The notes: generated by a model not told the origin, from the sequence alone. A stretch of DNA of 64,000 nt from Anthopleura xanthogrammica (GCA_964019055.1 OZ025212.1:6325766-6389765), one strand, 5' to 3'. Shown: positions 11,405 to 23,532, counted from the first letter of the stretch. Numbers and translations: made by a program.

Positions 11405-11408
11405 TTAA

Positions 11409-11916
11409 AATGAGATCCGTTTTTCGGGCGTCAGGTAGACCATAATTTCACACGTCATGATTGGTCGAGAACTTGTAAACAATGTCCAATGTCCAATGAA
11501 GTTGCCACACGACATCGAGGACGATGTATTTATAGTTTTTAGTGTTGTGTCACCATTAATTCATTCGTTCAGGGTTCGTGAAGTACTAGTTTGTCTGTAG
11601 GCATGTTGCGTACTATTGTCTTTAGGTTTTTTAACGCTACGCTTAAACTACTTACAAACACACACGCCGTACGTGGTAGACACACACTAAAAGATGTTAT
11701 TGAGCGATTTTGGAACGGGTTGGTCCACATACTCAAAGAGAGAAGTCTGAGAATCTATGAGCTATCTTTGAGAATCTATGAGCAAACTACGGTATGAGAA
11801 TCGTAGAACTAGACAAACTAGTCAAAATAGACTCTATAAACTACCTAGCTAGGATCTCAGATACAAAAAAATATGCTGAGACAAACTACAAAACGAGTGA
11901 CAAACAAATCTTTGAT
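11409..11916. other. Unassigned sequence beside the transposon
   Basis: Holds an open frame at 11591-11797 with no recognisable domain and a short internal duplication (gagaatctatgagc, twice near 11750-11780). It could be part of an older element whose end is the repeat at 11917-12250. Confidence 0.35.
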
Positions 11917-12250
11917 GAAAGCTGACTCCAAGAACTTGTAGAAGTCAGACGAGCTGATAGTGATCTACAAGAAAGCGAACTGCCAAGACTCCTTGTTGAA
12001 TATTTCCATTTATGAAAATACAGAAAAAAACAAAAACTGAGGGAAAAACAAATGACCAGTTAAACACATTTTGGCTAAGAGTATTTACATTGATAAAACG
12101 TTTGTTTTGCAGTGAACAGTTTCGATACTGAAATAGATATGTTTATTTCATCATCTAGTCTTGAAAGGTACTCTAGTAGGTCAAGTAGAAATATAATATG
12201 CGTTGACAAGTCAGTAACGCAACACTAATGCCGTACTAGAATTTAAAATG
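11917..12250. repeat. Direct repeat, right copy, with the MITE empty site
   Basis: Matches 2687-2828 plus 3809-4000. At 12052-12070 it reads accagt-TA-aacacatt without the MITE, giving the pre-insertion state. Sequence identity ends soon after the word actagaatttaaa. Confidence 0.85.
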
Positions 12251-13954
12251 TTTTTAATAAAGGGGGACTTTGAACCAAAAAGGAACACTTTGGTGTGAAA
12301 TAATAAAGAGTATATAGGATTGGCGAGTGGGCGAGCTCTTGTTTAAATTTAGTTAACTTTTAGTAAAAGGGAGTGCCTTCATCGGCGTCAAGGCCTAGGT
12401 CACCTCTCCAACGTCCACTTTCACTCGCTCACTGTGGTGAAACCTAAACCCCTGCAGACCCTGAAATAATATCCCATTATTTTCGCGGCAAAAAAGGTCC
12501 TACTTTCCCCTTCGCTTCAAGCCGGCCACTGAACCAGTGACGGAGTCGGCAAGCATCTCCCAGTGAGTTTTGTGTGTCTTTTGCTGTTTAATAGGTAAGG
12601 CTATAGAGTAAATGACATCGTCGTCGATTGAAATTGCCGGCCAGCCATTTTACCTATCGCAAAGGTTGTTTTTCCATTTCAAAACCAATGCTGCCCAATT
12701 CTGTTTGTGTCTCAAACTCATGTACATGAGCGTTGAATGTCGTGAAATAACGCCGGTCTGAAACAGATTTCATGAGGAATGACACTGTTTTGTTTTATCA
12801 AAATTTCTTGATCACCCTCGTTGTAGACTGGAAGCAATGACGTGAAACGCAAACCAAATTCGGCAATTTGTTCAAGATAAATATTTGTTATTAGCAGCAA
12901 CACGCTTCTAAAATACGATTTTTTCTATTTATGGTGAAGAAGGAGGATATGTTTTACTATAGGTAAAAGAATATAGTTAGATCTGTATAATTTCTATATT
13001 AAATGTTAATAAATAGAAATGAAGCGCAGTGCGAATTTGCATTTAACCCGTCACATTTATTAGCTAACATTAGCGCGTATTGTAAAATTGCACCTAAATA
13101 GCGGTCTTTTACCACAAGATACGATTATCAGTCCGTATATATGCCACATAGCTATACAGTAGTTGAAGTAAATCAGTAAAGGAGATTCGAATACATTTGA
13201 TTTTGATGATTTTCTTTCTCACGACTTTGTGTAACCATGTAGCGTATATTTCTAATACCACTTATATTTATTCAAAATAAGTTATGAAAACTGATCTATA
13301 AATCGTAAAATTTCCATAGAATATGAATTATACTTTATTCCAGACATTTTGGTGTAGATTTGATGCTGATCGACCTTAATGATCAGGAACAGTGTACAAT
13401 TGAAGTTTTCTGTTTGTAAATTCGACACGTACAAAACATACAATAATTTTTTGTCAACATTTCGTATTTAGGGTATTTCTTCTAGTTACAAAGCCTTGAT
13501 TTCTATATCACTTTAGGATGCATTTGTCGTTTAATTGTTTGATATAATGCTACCAAATCAACTAGTCTAGCTCTAAAGGTAAATGTATAATTGTAGTTGG
13601 AAGTTTGCTGACTTATTTTCGACAAGCGAAATTCATTTGCATATGTTATAGCTTTGTGCAAAAAAATGTAAGGGAATGTTAAGGCTATTTTTCAGAAGAG
13701 CAAAGAATATTTTACAAAAATGTAAGTCCACGATATCTTATCTATGGTAAACAAGTTCTTTGCTGCTTTTTTGAAAGAAATCGGGATGTTTTGTCTCTAG
13801 AAATCAAAGTTTTTTTTATCGGATGTGTGCTTACTCCTGTTTTTTTAATTCAGAAAGGTTACTTTAGATTTTTCGTTGCTGCTTCATAAGGGCTTGAAAT
13901 TTTGTGAATATTGAATAGCAACTACATGACTCGATAACTTGTTAAAAAGAAACA
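12251..13954. other. Intergenic sequence, no feature recognised
   Basis: AT-rich with a slightly more GC-balanced part at 12360-12660. I found no exon with splice signals and no RNA gene. The minus-strand ORF at 12718-12903 has no support. Confidence 0.4.
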
Positions 13955-14397
13955 TATATTATTATATTATATTATAATATATTATATTATATTATAATAT
14001 ATTATATTATATTATAATATATTATATTATATTATATTATGTTATGTTATGTTATGTTATGTTATGTTATGTTATGTTATGTTATGTTATGTTATGTTAT
14101 GTTATGTTATGTTATGTTATGTTATGTTATGTTATGTTATGTTATGTTATGTTATGTTATGTTATGTTATGTTATGTTATGTTATGTTATGTTATGTTAT
14201 GTTATGTTATGTTATGTTATGTTATGTTATGTTATGTTATGTTATGTTATGTTATGTTATGTTATGTTATGTTATGTTATGTTATGTTATGTTATGTTAT
14301 GTTATGTTATGTTATGTTATGTTATGTTATGTTATGTTATGTTATGTTATGTTATGTTATGTTATGTTATATTATATTATATTATTATATATTATAA
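13955..14397. repeat. Pentanucleotide array, ATTAT then GTTAT x66
   Basis: 13955-14040 is a degenerate ATTAT/ATAAT array. 14041-14370 is 66 uninterrupted copies of GTTAT, then ATTAT repeats resume to about 14397. The three long forward ORFs reading MLCYV are frame artefacts of the five-base period. Confidence 0.97.
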
Positions 14398-15849
14398 TAG
14401 GGCCTTGTTTATGTTTTAAATTTTCTACATTAGTCAATTTTGACCTTCTTATTTATAAATCCTATATTTATAGAGCAAGAAGTATGTGTTGTCAGCTGAA
14501 TTTAAAAGGCTTCAAAGCATATCTCCAATATTATATACAAATTGAATACAATATCGCTGTAAAAAATAATAATATGCATATCCATCTGACAAAATATAAC
14601 AAATTAAGAAAAGCGTTAAACATTATGTGAAATTTAACTGCACTGACTTTTACTAATTTGTAATTGATCTCATTACATGTGAAACTTAAATAAAGGCGGG
14701 GGAAAAAAAGAAAGAAACAAGCATTAAGATAAGAATAGCGCGTGAAATATTTAGAAGGTATGGATTTAAAAAGGGATACTTTTTCTCGACAAATAACTGC
14801 ATGCTTGCAAGCGCATTCTCGAGCCCATGAATGTTGTCGAAATACTTTCAAATTAGATTTTACATTGTGAACTAGATATATAACTATGTAAAGAGGCTAA
14901 AGCAATGACGTCAATATATTGTCTATAGCAGGCGCTACACGTTTTACTATAAGTCGATCGCGATTTTACTGAGTTGTTTGTATGTTTGCTTATTACAGAA
15001 AGATTATGCGATCTGTGAACATATGAAATTCATTTGTGATAAATATCTTATAAGTATTTCATGTTTTTAAAAATAGTAAATTTCACCGTCTGAAAAGAAT
15101 AGCATGCTGAGTAATTACCAGGCCCCACGCGGTTATTATAAATTATAGCTATGTATAATGCAAATTACTTATCACATAAACAACAAAAGTTGTAATTACG
15201 TTATTTCGTATCGATATCTATCATTTTATGACATAAATAGTACATATTTCATATTATCAAAAAAATCTTCCTTGTGACGCTATTGGGTGCCACCTCATTG
15301 CTTCCAGTCTGTGTGACCACTTCATAAAATGTAGAAATTTTTCAGTTCGCATATCTTCCGAGCGCCGGCATATTCTCTGCTCGCAGGGGACTTCTGTTAA
15401 AAATATCGACCCACCACTTTACTTGTTTCCCAACTCAGTTGTGCCTGTATTAAGATATTTCTTCGACTGTGAACATAATCGTTGAACCATAGCGCATAGC
15501 TTAACTTGTATTACTGAGTTAGTTTTTATTACCATATGTCATGATATGTGCCTCACGATTTAATCTCAACAAACAACTAAGATATATAGTTTCTGGTTGC
15601 CGTGAGATTTTCCAACGTCTTCTTCTAATCTTTCTTATAGGACTTAAACGGATTTCGCTTCACGGACTAATCCTATCGTTTTTGTACTGTACGTGCAACC
15701 GTTCTGACATGAGATATCCGATCAGAAGTGCCAAATAAGGTATTTATTCTCTGATCAAAATATGTATGTTTTTGTATATATTGTACTTTAGGTAAACTCA
15801 AACTCCTTGACACCTTTAAATAAATTTTGGTATTATAGGCATCACCCGC
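14398..15849. other. AT-rich intergenic sequence
   Basis: No supported gene. The ORFs at 14531-14851 and 15541-15738 lack recognisable domains or splice context. Confidence 0.4.
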
Positions 15850-16023
15850 ACTAGAAGCCATCACGAGTATAAGATCAGACCGAAAGCTGCTCGTACCAAT
15901 TATTTCAAATATTCTTTTTTTCGACGTTACGTTAAAGACTGGAACTCTTTACCAGGAGACGTTGTACACTCATTTAGTTTTAAGTCATTTAAAGCTTCTC
16001 TGTTAAGTCACCTAAGATCATAG
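15850..16023 (+). pseudogene. 3' fragment of a LINE reverse-transcriptase ORF
   Basis: The frame from 15850 reads TRSHHEYKIRPKAARTNYFK, continues with YSFFRRYVKDWNSLP, and ends FKASLLSHLRS before a stop at 16021-16023. The pattern 'YSFF ... xxWNSLP ... SFKxxLxxH' is the familiar C-terminal end of non-LTR retrotransposon polymerases (CR1/L2/jockey-like). No upstream RT core is present, so this is a 5'-truncated insertion with its short 3' UTR (to about 16150). Confidence 0.75.
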
Positions 16024-16212
16024 TTATCTGATTGAGTCGTTGGTGCTATACATTTTATAGTAAGAGTATTCGTATTTAGAGTTTTGTTTTTCCTTGGGAG
16101 TGTAGTCTTAGCATGGGAATTTAGTTTCCCCCTACTGCCCTCCTGTAACCACTTGCTCTACTTATTTATTTATTTTCATTTGTAATTGGTTACAAATAGT
16201 GATTACAGATTA

Positions 16213-17195
16213 CAGCCAAAACCGTTGTATCGCGCGGAATGATTTAAAATTCTTCACTCGGATTGGGTTTTTCCTAGCCCTCAATCATTATGCAAATTAG
16301 AGGTTGAACAAACTTGCTCGATTGCTTGCACAGATTCCGCCATCACAAAGTGCTTCAAATTCAAACTTCTTCGATCATTTAAAAATAATCGATAGTGTTC
16401 TAAGCTTTAAATCGAGGGGGAGAATTGTTTTTCAGCCTTTTTTCCTGTCAAGTATTCAAGCTATTGCCATGATAATGGAATGCTGTACTAGTAATGGTCT
16501 CCCGTGAGAATCTCGAGCTGTGGACTAGTAGACAAGGTAGAATATTTTGCTTAAAATCTTCAAAAATTTCTTTTGAAAGATAGATTTTTGCAATTTAGAA
16601 ACTGGTTCGTATAGCTAGTAATATCGAGCCTCGGCCGGTTTCCATATAACAGCTGTAAGAGCAATACATTGATTTACAGATTACGATCGCAGGGCTGTTG
16701 TTTTGCATTTCAAACCGAGTAACGAGTTCACAATGGACGTCTATTTATGGAGATTCTAGGGCTTTGAGAAGATTAGTAATATAACAGAAGGTTAAATATC
16801 ATTATTGTGGAGTTATTTCAATTAATATATTTACAATCTGATTTCCACCGTTTAGCACAAGTTCTACTATGTATGGTCAAGAGACACATGTTCTTGATGT
16901 TTCGATGTTGGAGTTTTCATCAAGGTTTTTCAGCCTCATGCAAGAATATAATGCTTATTTCCTAAGAATATTCATGGGCTCGATCTTACGAAGATATTTT
17001 TTCTTGAAATATCGTCGATTCGTCTTAGATTATCTAGAAAAGTTTGAATTTGAAACACTCTTTAATGGTGGAATCTGTGCAAGCAATCGAGCATGCTTGT
17101 TCAACCTCTAATTTGCATAATGATTGACGGCTAGGAAAAACCCAATCCGAGTGAAGAATTTTAAATCAGTCCGCGCGATACAACGGTTTTGGCTG
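16213..17195 (+). mobile_element. TA-flanked MITE, copy 2 (983 bp)
   Basis: Inverted relative to copy 1 at 2829-3808 and almost identical to it; the 67- and 80-codon spurious ORFs are the same in both. TA flanks both ends (16211-16212 and 17196-17197). Terminal repeats CAGCCAAAACC...GGTTTTGGCTG. Confidence 0.92.
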
Positions 17196-17197
17196 TA

Positions 17198-17674
17198 AAG
17201 ATAAAGAAAATCAGTTCATAAGTACAAGTGAGTGCTGTGAGCTTCTGGCTTAGACATGTCGAAGAATTCTAGAAGAACTGAGTTAGGTACATCATCACGA
17301 TATCTGCTTAATTGTACATTTTGTTTTTTGAGCTACAAATGACGAAGAACCTACTCGACCACATAGACCCCTGAAATATCCGTCGATCCACAGATAGCCC
17401 AAGCTATGGTTCTGAATATATAGAGAGAGAATGTATGGCAGATCAAAAAATTTCTTTAAAATAAAATAAATTTCATATTTTATTGTTTCTTTACCGGTAT
17501 ATCAATGTTTTATTGCATGTTTTTTGGTTTCCTGACGGTTTGGTTGCATTTTAAGGCGATTTTAGGAAATTTTATCTCCTCTCTAAAGACGAACTTCGGA
17601 TGAGGTGTCGGATGACCATCGAGGTACGTGTAGTTACTGGTCTTTTGCTAACGCATTTTTTTTTTGCTCTAGAA
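17198..17674. other. 5' flank / UTR intron of the SLC16-like gene
   Basis: A pyrimidine-rich tract ending TTTTTTTTTGCTCTAG at 17658-17673 reads as a splice acceptor two bases before the ATG at 17675. An untranslated upstream exon probably lies in this interval. Confidence 0.45.
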
Positions 17675-20600
17675 ATGTCGTCGTCGTGTAAACGTCATCC
17701 ACGACGTTATCAACAGGATAGTCTAAGGTCATGGTTGGTTTGTTGTGCAGCCACTTTAATCGATGCGGTTCATCTAAGCATTTCGCATTGCTTTGCTTTG
17801 ATACTGCCAATCTTGGTTGACGAGTTCAACGAGACGAGAGAGAATGCAGGTAATTTTACTAACCTCCGATTTTAGAGTCTTACTGAATCCGGTCAGACAA
17901 GAACACCGGCGATTCGTTATTACTGGGTTGCCTGTAGCAAAGCAGTCTTAAAATACGTCTGGTTTGAGGATATAGTGCAAAGTGCATGTCGTAGACTTTC
18001 GCAAAGTCTTTCGTCACCGTATCAGTTCACGCGCGCTGAATAAAGCACAGACAACCCAACCAGGATCACACGCGCTGGACCTCTCGCGACTTTGAAGTTC
18101 TTCCCTCTCGTGACTCTGTAAGATCAGATAGGTCTACTTGGAGCAAGTCTATGCATATCGTAAAATGTGTTTAATCAATCATCTCCTGAACAAAATCTGC
18201 TTGTCAGGCGCCATTTTGAAAAATAGGTGGACACTCCTTATTAAACGGACAGTACTGGCTAGCTCGGGTCCCAAGATTTTCTTCCTGTATTTGCTGTATC
18301 AAACGAACCTCAATTCAGCAGACACCTTTACTAAGCGGACGCGGACACTAAAATGCGGAGTCCATTCCCAAATTGTTAATTTCTATAGTTGTTAAGAACG
18401 GACACCAGATATCAAATTTACACAATGACTGCTTACTCGCACCATATTTGGGTTCAATGCAATAGCAATAGCATCTGAATCAAATTTGTTCTGCGGTTCC
18501 CAAAAGTTCGCCTCGCCAATTTTCATCGCCAGAAATTCCGAACCAAAGTGGGCGGGCACTATATTATGCAAAATTAGAATCATGCAAAATAAATGCCAAT
18601 CATTCTTATTGTCTTATCTCAATTGTAATTGGTTCATACATCACAACTTAGCATTGAGCATAAAGGTTTGTTCGCTGCTTTAAATTATTTATCTACGGCA
18701 GATATTTTGCCAGCAAAACATTCTAAAAGACCAAAAGGAAGCGGATCAGTTTGGGAAGTCGAAATATTCATTTAAAGACGTAAATCTTCGGCAGCGGTGA
18801 GAGAAAGATCGTCTACGACTGTAGAATCACGAAGTTAATCATAAAGTTAGCTTATGGAATAATTCTTTGTTTTCCTCATTTACTGATAAACGTTAATTTA
18901 TCATACAAGGATTCCGACTTCTTAGTGCTGTGGAAGGGATTTTCGCCGTTCGATGCCGGCTTCAAGGGAACACGAGGATAATATCATCCCAGAGTGTTTT
19001 CGGTGCGTTATAATTAGTACATAGTTTTATGTAGCTCTCGCTCGCTTACCAAGACTATTCCACAAAAATGTCCCGAAGCCCCAACTGTCTATGAGAATCA
19101 GTGAAACCTACGTACAACACCGTATTATTATTATATAAGAATCGCTGAGTCTGAACAGCGTCTGCTCTCTATCTTTCCTCGATTTTTCAGTCATTTTCAA
19201 TAAAAAATAACGCCTGCTATGAATACGAATTATTTTATTTATGTCGCGCCGGAAGTGTTTCTTTTCAGAGCTTCGAAGTCTAATGACTGCAAATATTGAG
19301 AGATGAAAAACCGAAATGAGTTTGTGGCCAAATCATTTGAAACTTGGCAGAAATATTGACGAAAGTCCAATCCTTCAAACAAGATTTAAGATAGAGCATG
19401 ACCATGATTTTGAGACCAAAATAGTTGAGGGATTTCGCACACTTCCGGTTTTCTTCACTAAAATGGGCACTCGAAATCCTAGTATTTTTGTTGTTGTCAA
19501 ACCGAATAGTAATTTAAAGTTTTGGTTCTGATTTATTAATTTTATTAAAGCTTGAAGGTTAGTTGTTGAACTTCTAAGCCGTGCAGCTGTTGTAGTACCC
19601 GATAATCATGATTTTGAGACCAAAATAGTTGAGGGATTTCGCGCTCTTCTAGGTCTTCTTCACTAAATTGGGCACTTAAAACCCTAGTATTTTTGTTTTT
19701 GTAAAACCGAACTCTAATTTAAAGTTTTGGTTCTGATTTATTATTTTTATTAAAGCTTGCAAGTTAGTTGTTGGACTTCTAAGCCGTGCAGCTGTTGTAG
19801 TTAAATATTTTGTAAGATATCGAGGAATTAAAACTCTAGCTCCATACATTTTCTGTTAATTTGAGAACTGTAAGTATAGGATTACTCCGTAAGAATAACG
19901 CCGCTAATACGCATGTCCGTTCGGAATTTCTGGCGATGTTGAAATTCAACGATCGAAAGTTAACTTTAAGCTTTAACACCCTCTATTAATCGGACACCAG
20001 ACAAGGTCGGCCGAAGGTGCCCGCTTAATAAAGGTACCTTCACTATAACAAAGCAGCTAGCTGCCTGCGTAACTTAGCGCCTCAAACATGAAGAAGCCTC
20101 TAGAGTTAAATGTTGAATTCGGTTAGACAAAAAAGTACTACATTCAGAAAGGAAAGGCTCAGAAAAATCGCTACCCGTATAATATCCCGTAGGAGGCGAG
20201 GGGAGGGGAGGGGAGGCGAGGCGAGGGGAGGCGAGGGGAGGGGAGGGAAGGGGAGGGGAGGGAGAGGGGGTAAGATACAATTTTAATCTTGTAAACAAAC
20301 TTTTAATGGAGGTTTTTTTTTTATTTTTTATTTATTGTATACAGCTTGGATTGGGTCTATCGCCTATTCATTGACGTTTCTTGTATCACCGCTGTCCATA
20401 CTTTGCTGTAAACACTTCGGTTCTCGCAAGTCTGCGGTAGTTGGGAATTTGTCATGCGCAGCAGGCCTCGTCATCTCTTCCTTTACCTCGTCTTTTCAAC
20501 TACTATACTTCAGCTACAGTATCTTGTTGGGAGTTGGAGGCAGCCTGCTTCATATCTCTGGAATTCTTTTGGTACAGAAATACTTTAATAAAAAGCGTTC

Positions 20601-23131
20601 CCTAGCAACTGGTGTCGTCTCAACAGGGTCGAGTTTTGGGGCAGTTTTAGGGCCGCTTTACCAACATCTTATTGAAAGATTTGGTTGGAAAACCACCTAT
20701 CGTATCGTCGCTTCAAGCTTTAGTGTATCGATTATTTTAGTGCTAGTGTTTTTCAGTTCTGAAGTCGACGATGGCAGTCATAAAGAAAGCGAAAACAAGA
20801 AGAATATCATAAAAGCTAAAAAAGAAAAATGGTCAAAAAACTGTCGGGCGAATATAAACTGCTCTTACTGGAACTCAGCGTTTACCATAGCTGTCGTGAC
20901 CATTACTTTGCAGTCCTTGGGAGCATACATTCCGCTCATTCACTTGGTAGGTAGTGATAAATACAGCTATTTCAATAGATGTTGGTGAAGGTTTTGTTGC
21001 TTGTTGCATGTATACAAGCCCGAAATGCACTATGGGTGTTGTAAGCAGCGGAAGGTCACAACAATATAGGATTTTCCCAAACTTTGTCTGCAGGTTTTTC
21101 CAGCGGCATATTTTCTTCTGTGTTGACATTTGTCATAGATGAATATACACATTTCATGCTTGGAAAGCAACATGAAACAAAACCTTCAACAACGACTTTT
21201 TTGAAATAGCTGTATCAGTCCATGGCATAGTTTTGCATGGCTGAAAAAAAAAAATTTTTGGAATAAATCGATGTGTGATCGAAAGAAAATGGAAGTAAAT
21301 AGTGAATAACGGAAACAAAATAATCTTATTGCACTAAACTAAGAAAAGAAGCAAGAATTGGATATATTTTTAAAGGTCGGAAAAAGTGTAATGAGAGACA
21401 ATATTAGAAGTGAATGAAATCAGTGAAAACTAGGAATAGTGAAGAGGGAAATAACCAGCTGGTCTGAAACTGAAAAATATTAGTTGAATAATCAGAATCG
21501 AGAGAATTTGCCAAACTGAGGTGTCATCCTTAGTAGCCCGGCGTTAGGAAAACGATTATTTCTTTATTTTATTTTCCCACTCAATAATAAATACAATAGT
21601 AAATGTATAGGAAATATCAAAAAACTCTCCTTAAAATCTAGATTTATCTCATATATAAACTTTCATAAGTCAATTTTCGCAGGCTTCATAACACCTCAGT
21701 TTTACAGTGACGTTATTTCTACGTCACTACTTCAGATCAGCTGAAAGGAAGTTACAGTGCACGGCATGCTAAAAATGATTCGCCAAATCCTAACTTTGGG
21801 CCGTTGAAATGTAATGTACTCAATGATTCTCATCCGATTCAATTTCTAATGTTAGGTCAAGTACACGAACGAGATTGGCCTACCACCTCAAAAAGCATCC
21901 ATGCTTTTCATCTACATTGGACTGGTTTCATTCTTCGGTAAAATTATCGCCGGGCGCCTTTGTGACTTTCCTAGAATCTCTGTATTTTGGGTTAACCAAA
22001 TTGCTGGCTTAATCACAGGACTTTCAATCATTTTTCTGCAATTTTGCTCCGATGAGAGAGGATTCATCGCCTTCGCGTGCTGCTATGGCCTTGGACTCGG
22101 CTCCTTAATAACAACACTTTATCTTGTATTTCTTAATTCTGTAAGACCAAAGGACAGACCTATTGCCTTAGCAACTGGCGAAGTCATTTCTTCCCTTTCA
22201 CTTCTTGTGGGACCGCCTTTCGTTGGTAAGATCTCCTTCATTTTTCCATATTTTTAAAATTATTTTCGACACGAAAATGCTTTTTTCTTCCATGTGAAAA
22301 TCACAGGAAAACCATATCCCTTTGACGACTTACTTTGATGGGGTTCCTGTGGATTTGGCGGGAACTTTAGCGCACAAACCACTCTCGACCCCAGAGCCCT
22401 GCCATTCTTACTGCGTATGCTCTACGAAATGTCAGACATTCGTCGAGCATGCGCAGTAAAGCCGCTGTTACACCTAGTTTTTTATGCAACTTGAGCCGCG
22501 CGCAGAAAAGTTCAAGTTGCACGCGAGCATGTCACACGTAGTTTTGTAGTTGCAACTTTCGGAAATTTGTTGAGAAAGAAGAATCCAAATCTACTTTTCG
22601 TGCAACTTTTATGTTTGAAAAATAAGTTGCACGAGGGGGTGTTACACGTTAAAAAACGCTCATGCAACTTGAACTTTTTTGCGCGCGATTCAAATAACAC
22701 GACAAAAGACTACGCGTAACAGCGGTTTAAGAATGACAGGGCTCTGAGGTCGAGAGTGCGCCAACACGCGCGCGGCGCCTTCTCCAGTCCCCGCCCAAAT
22801 CTGGGATTCTCGCTTCGCCAGATAGACTAAGAATCGACTGACAAAGCAAAATAAATGTCAAATTCCCCCCCCCCCCCCCCGGCTGTTTAATAATCTTTTA
22901 AAGATAACTTTAACCATAATTTCTTTCTTATTCTTTCTTCTCTAAGGTTATATAGCTGACAAACTGGATTCCTACAATACCGCCTTCGCAGTCGCCGGTG
23001 GAATTGTTATCGCTGCTAGTTTGATACCATTCCTCAGGATTTGCATCAAAAGCGATCCCTTGTCTCAAGACCAAAGACAACAAATTATTCTAGAAGAAGT
23101 AATTTTTATAGAAAAAGAAACAGTTCTTTGA
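17675..23131 (+). CDS. SLC16/monocarboxylate-transporter-like MFS protein
   Basis: Four coding exons join in frame: 17675-17849, 20345-20946, 21856-22225 and 22947-23131, with GT-AG introns and matching phases (1, 0, 1), giving about 443 aa. The protein has many hydrophobic segments. After the fourth comes YFNKKRSLATG, close to the SLC16 motif YFxKRRxLAxG. A charged central loop rich in K and E (around residues 195-225) separates two six-helix halves. The SLC16 family moves monocarboxylates, aromatic amino acids or related solutes with protons across membranes; the substrate cannot be told from sequence here. ATG 17675 was chosen because a strong acceptor sits directly upstream. Intron 1 (2.5 kb) contains a tandem duplication and possible transposon ends; intron 2 and intron 3 each hold a foldback element. 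It is tail to tail with the GPCR gene. Confidence 0.87.
18220..18410. repeat. Possible DNA-transposon end in SLC16 intron 1
   Basis: Contains the motifs ttaaacggac and gcggacac, and 19975-20050 has attaatcggacacc with cccgcttaataaag. Such 'TAA(G/A)CGGACACC' words are common at the ends of pogo/Tc1-like elements. Full terminal repeats were not reconstructed. Confidence 0.3.
19403..19800. repeat. Tandem duplication, two units of about 203 bp
   Basis: 19403-19605 and 19606-19800 repeat the same sequence, starting catgattttgagaccaaaat and ending ccgtgcagctgttgtag, with modest divergence. Lies in SLC16-like intron 1. Confidence 0.85.
20191..20272. repeat. GGGGA/GGCGA purine-rich microsatellite
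   Basis: Runs of gaggggagg and gaggcgagg units just upstream of exon 2 of the SLC16-like gene; potential G-quadruplex-forming on the plus strand. Confidence 0.9.
21455..21743. mobile_element. CAGCTGATCTGA foldback MITE, copy A
   Basis: Starts ccagctggtctgaa and ends ttcagatcagctg; the inner part has aactgaggtgtcatcc against cacctcagtttt. Related copies lie at 33589-33800 and 35464-35747. Lies in SLC16-like intron 2. Confidence 0.78.
22380..22758. mobile_element. Foldback element with CACTCTCGACC ends
   Basis: About 31 bp of terminal inverted repeat: CACTCTCGACCCCAGAGCCC against GGGCTCTGAGGTCGAGAGTG. A second, inner inverted repeat (ccgctgttacac ... taacagcgg) suggests one element nested in another. 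Lies in SLC16-like intron 3. Confidence 0.85.
22865..22880. repeat. C16 homopolymer
   Basis: Sixteen consecutive C residues, about 65 bp upstream of the last exon of the SLC16-like gene. Confidence 0.95.
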
Positions 23132-23532
23132 CTCATGTAACCAAGTATTATCACCTGATTATCATTGTTTTCTTTATTAATTACAGTTAATCAACGAAAG
23201 AAAGGCACTAAAACGAGTGATGAACACTGTATTTATTGGGGAAATTTTCTAAAAATTATATTGTCGGATTTTCAAAATTTAAACTTCAATAACCAGCAGG
23301 CATGTACAGCAGCTTTCGGACTGAAAATAAAACCAATGTAAGTATTTTAACTACCATTTACGAGTCACTTTTTTTATTATGAAAACAAAAATCTTATTTT
23401 CTCAATTTGTAGCTTTCCAATATCCATCATATCAGTATAGGTCATAAATAACAACAAAAAGATATTTTGAAAAAAGTTTGAACTAGCTCCCCTCTACACC
23501 ACCTTTGTCGTGCCTACCCTTGTGACCACAGC

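Larger units (their letters stand above)
4039..11408 (+). mobile_element. TTAA-flanked DNA transposon, Kolobok-like candidate
   Basis: The element spans 4043-11404, starting GAGTGATTGTCGG and ending with its reverse complement. TTAA flanks both ends (4039-4042 and 11405-11408), the target duplication typical of Kolobok and piggyBac elements. The terminal inverted repeats are about 830 bp and look almost identical. Inside, all on the plus strand, lie exons of a zinc-binding N-terminal protein (5424-7055) and an 797-codon DDE-like ORF (7936-10329). A foldback element sits between them. Near-identical repeats suggest recent movement, yet the coding region is broken, so it may have been moved in trans. 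Superfamily assignment from TTAA alone is an inference. Confidence 0.85.

Noticed and set aside
4039..11408. LTR retrotransposon with 830-bp LTRs
   Set aside because: The long repeats are inverted, not direct, and there is no reverse transcriptase.
14039..14630. Three long forward ORFs reading MLCYV repeats
   Set aside because: They are the three frames of a perfect GTTAT array; a five-base period keeps all frames open.
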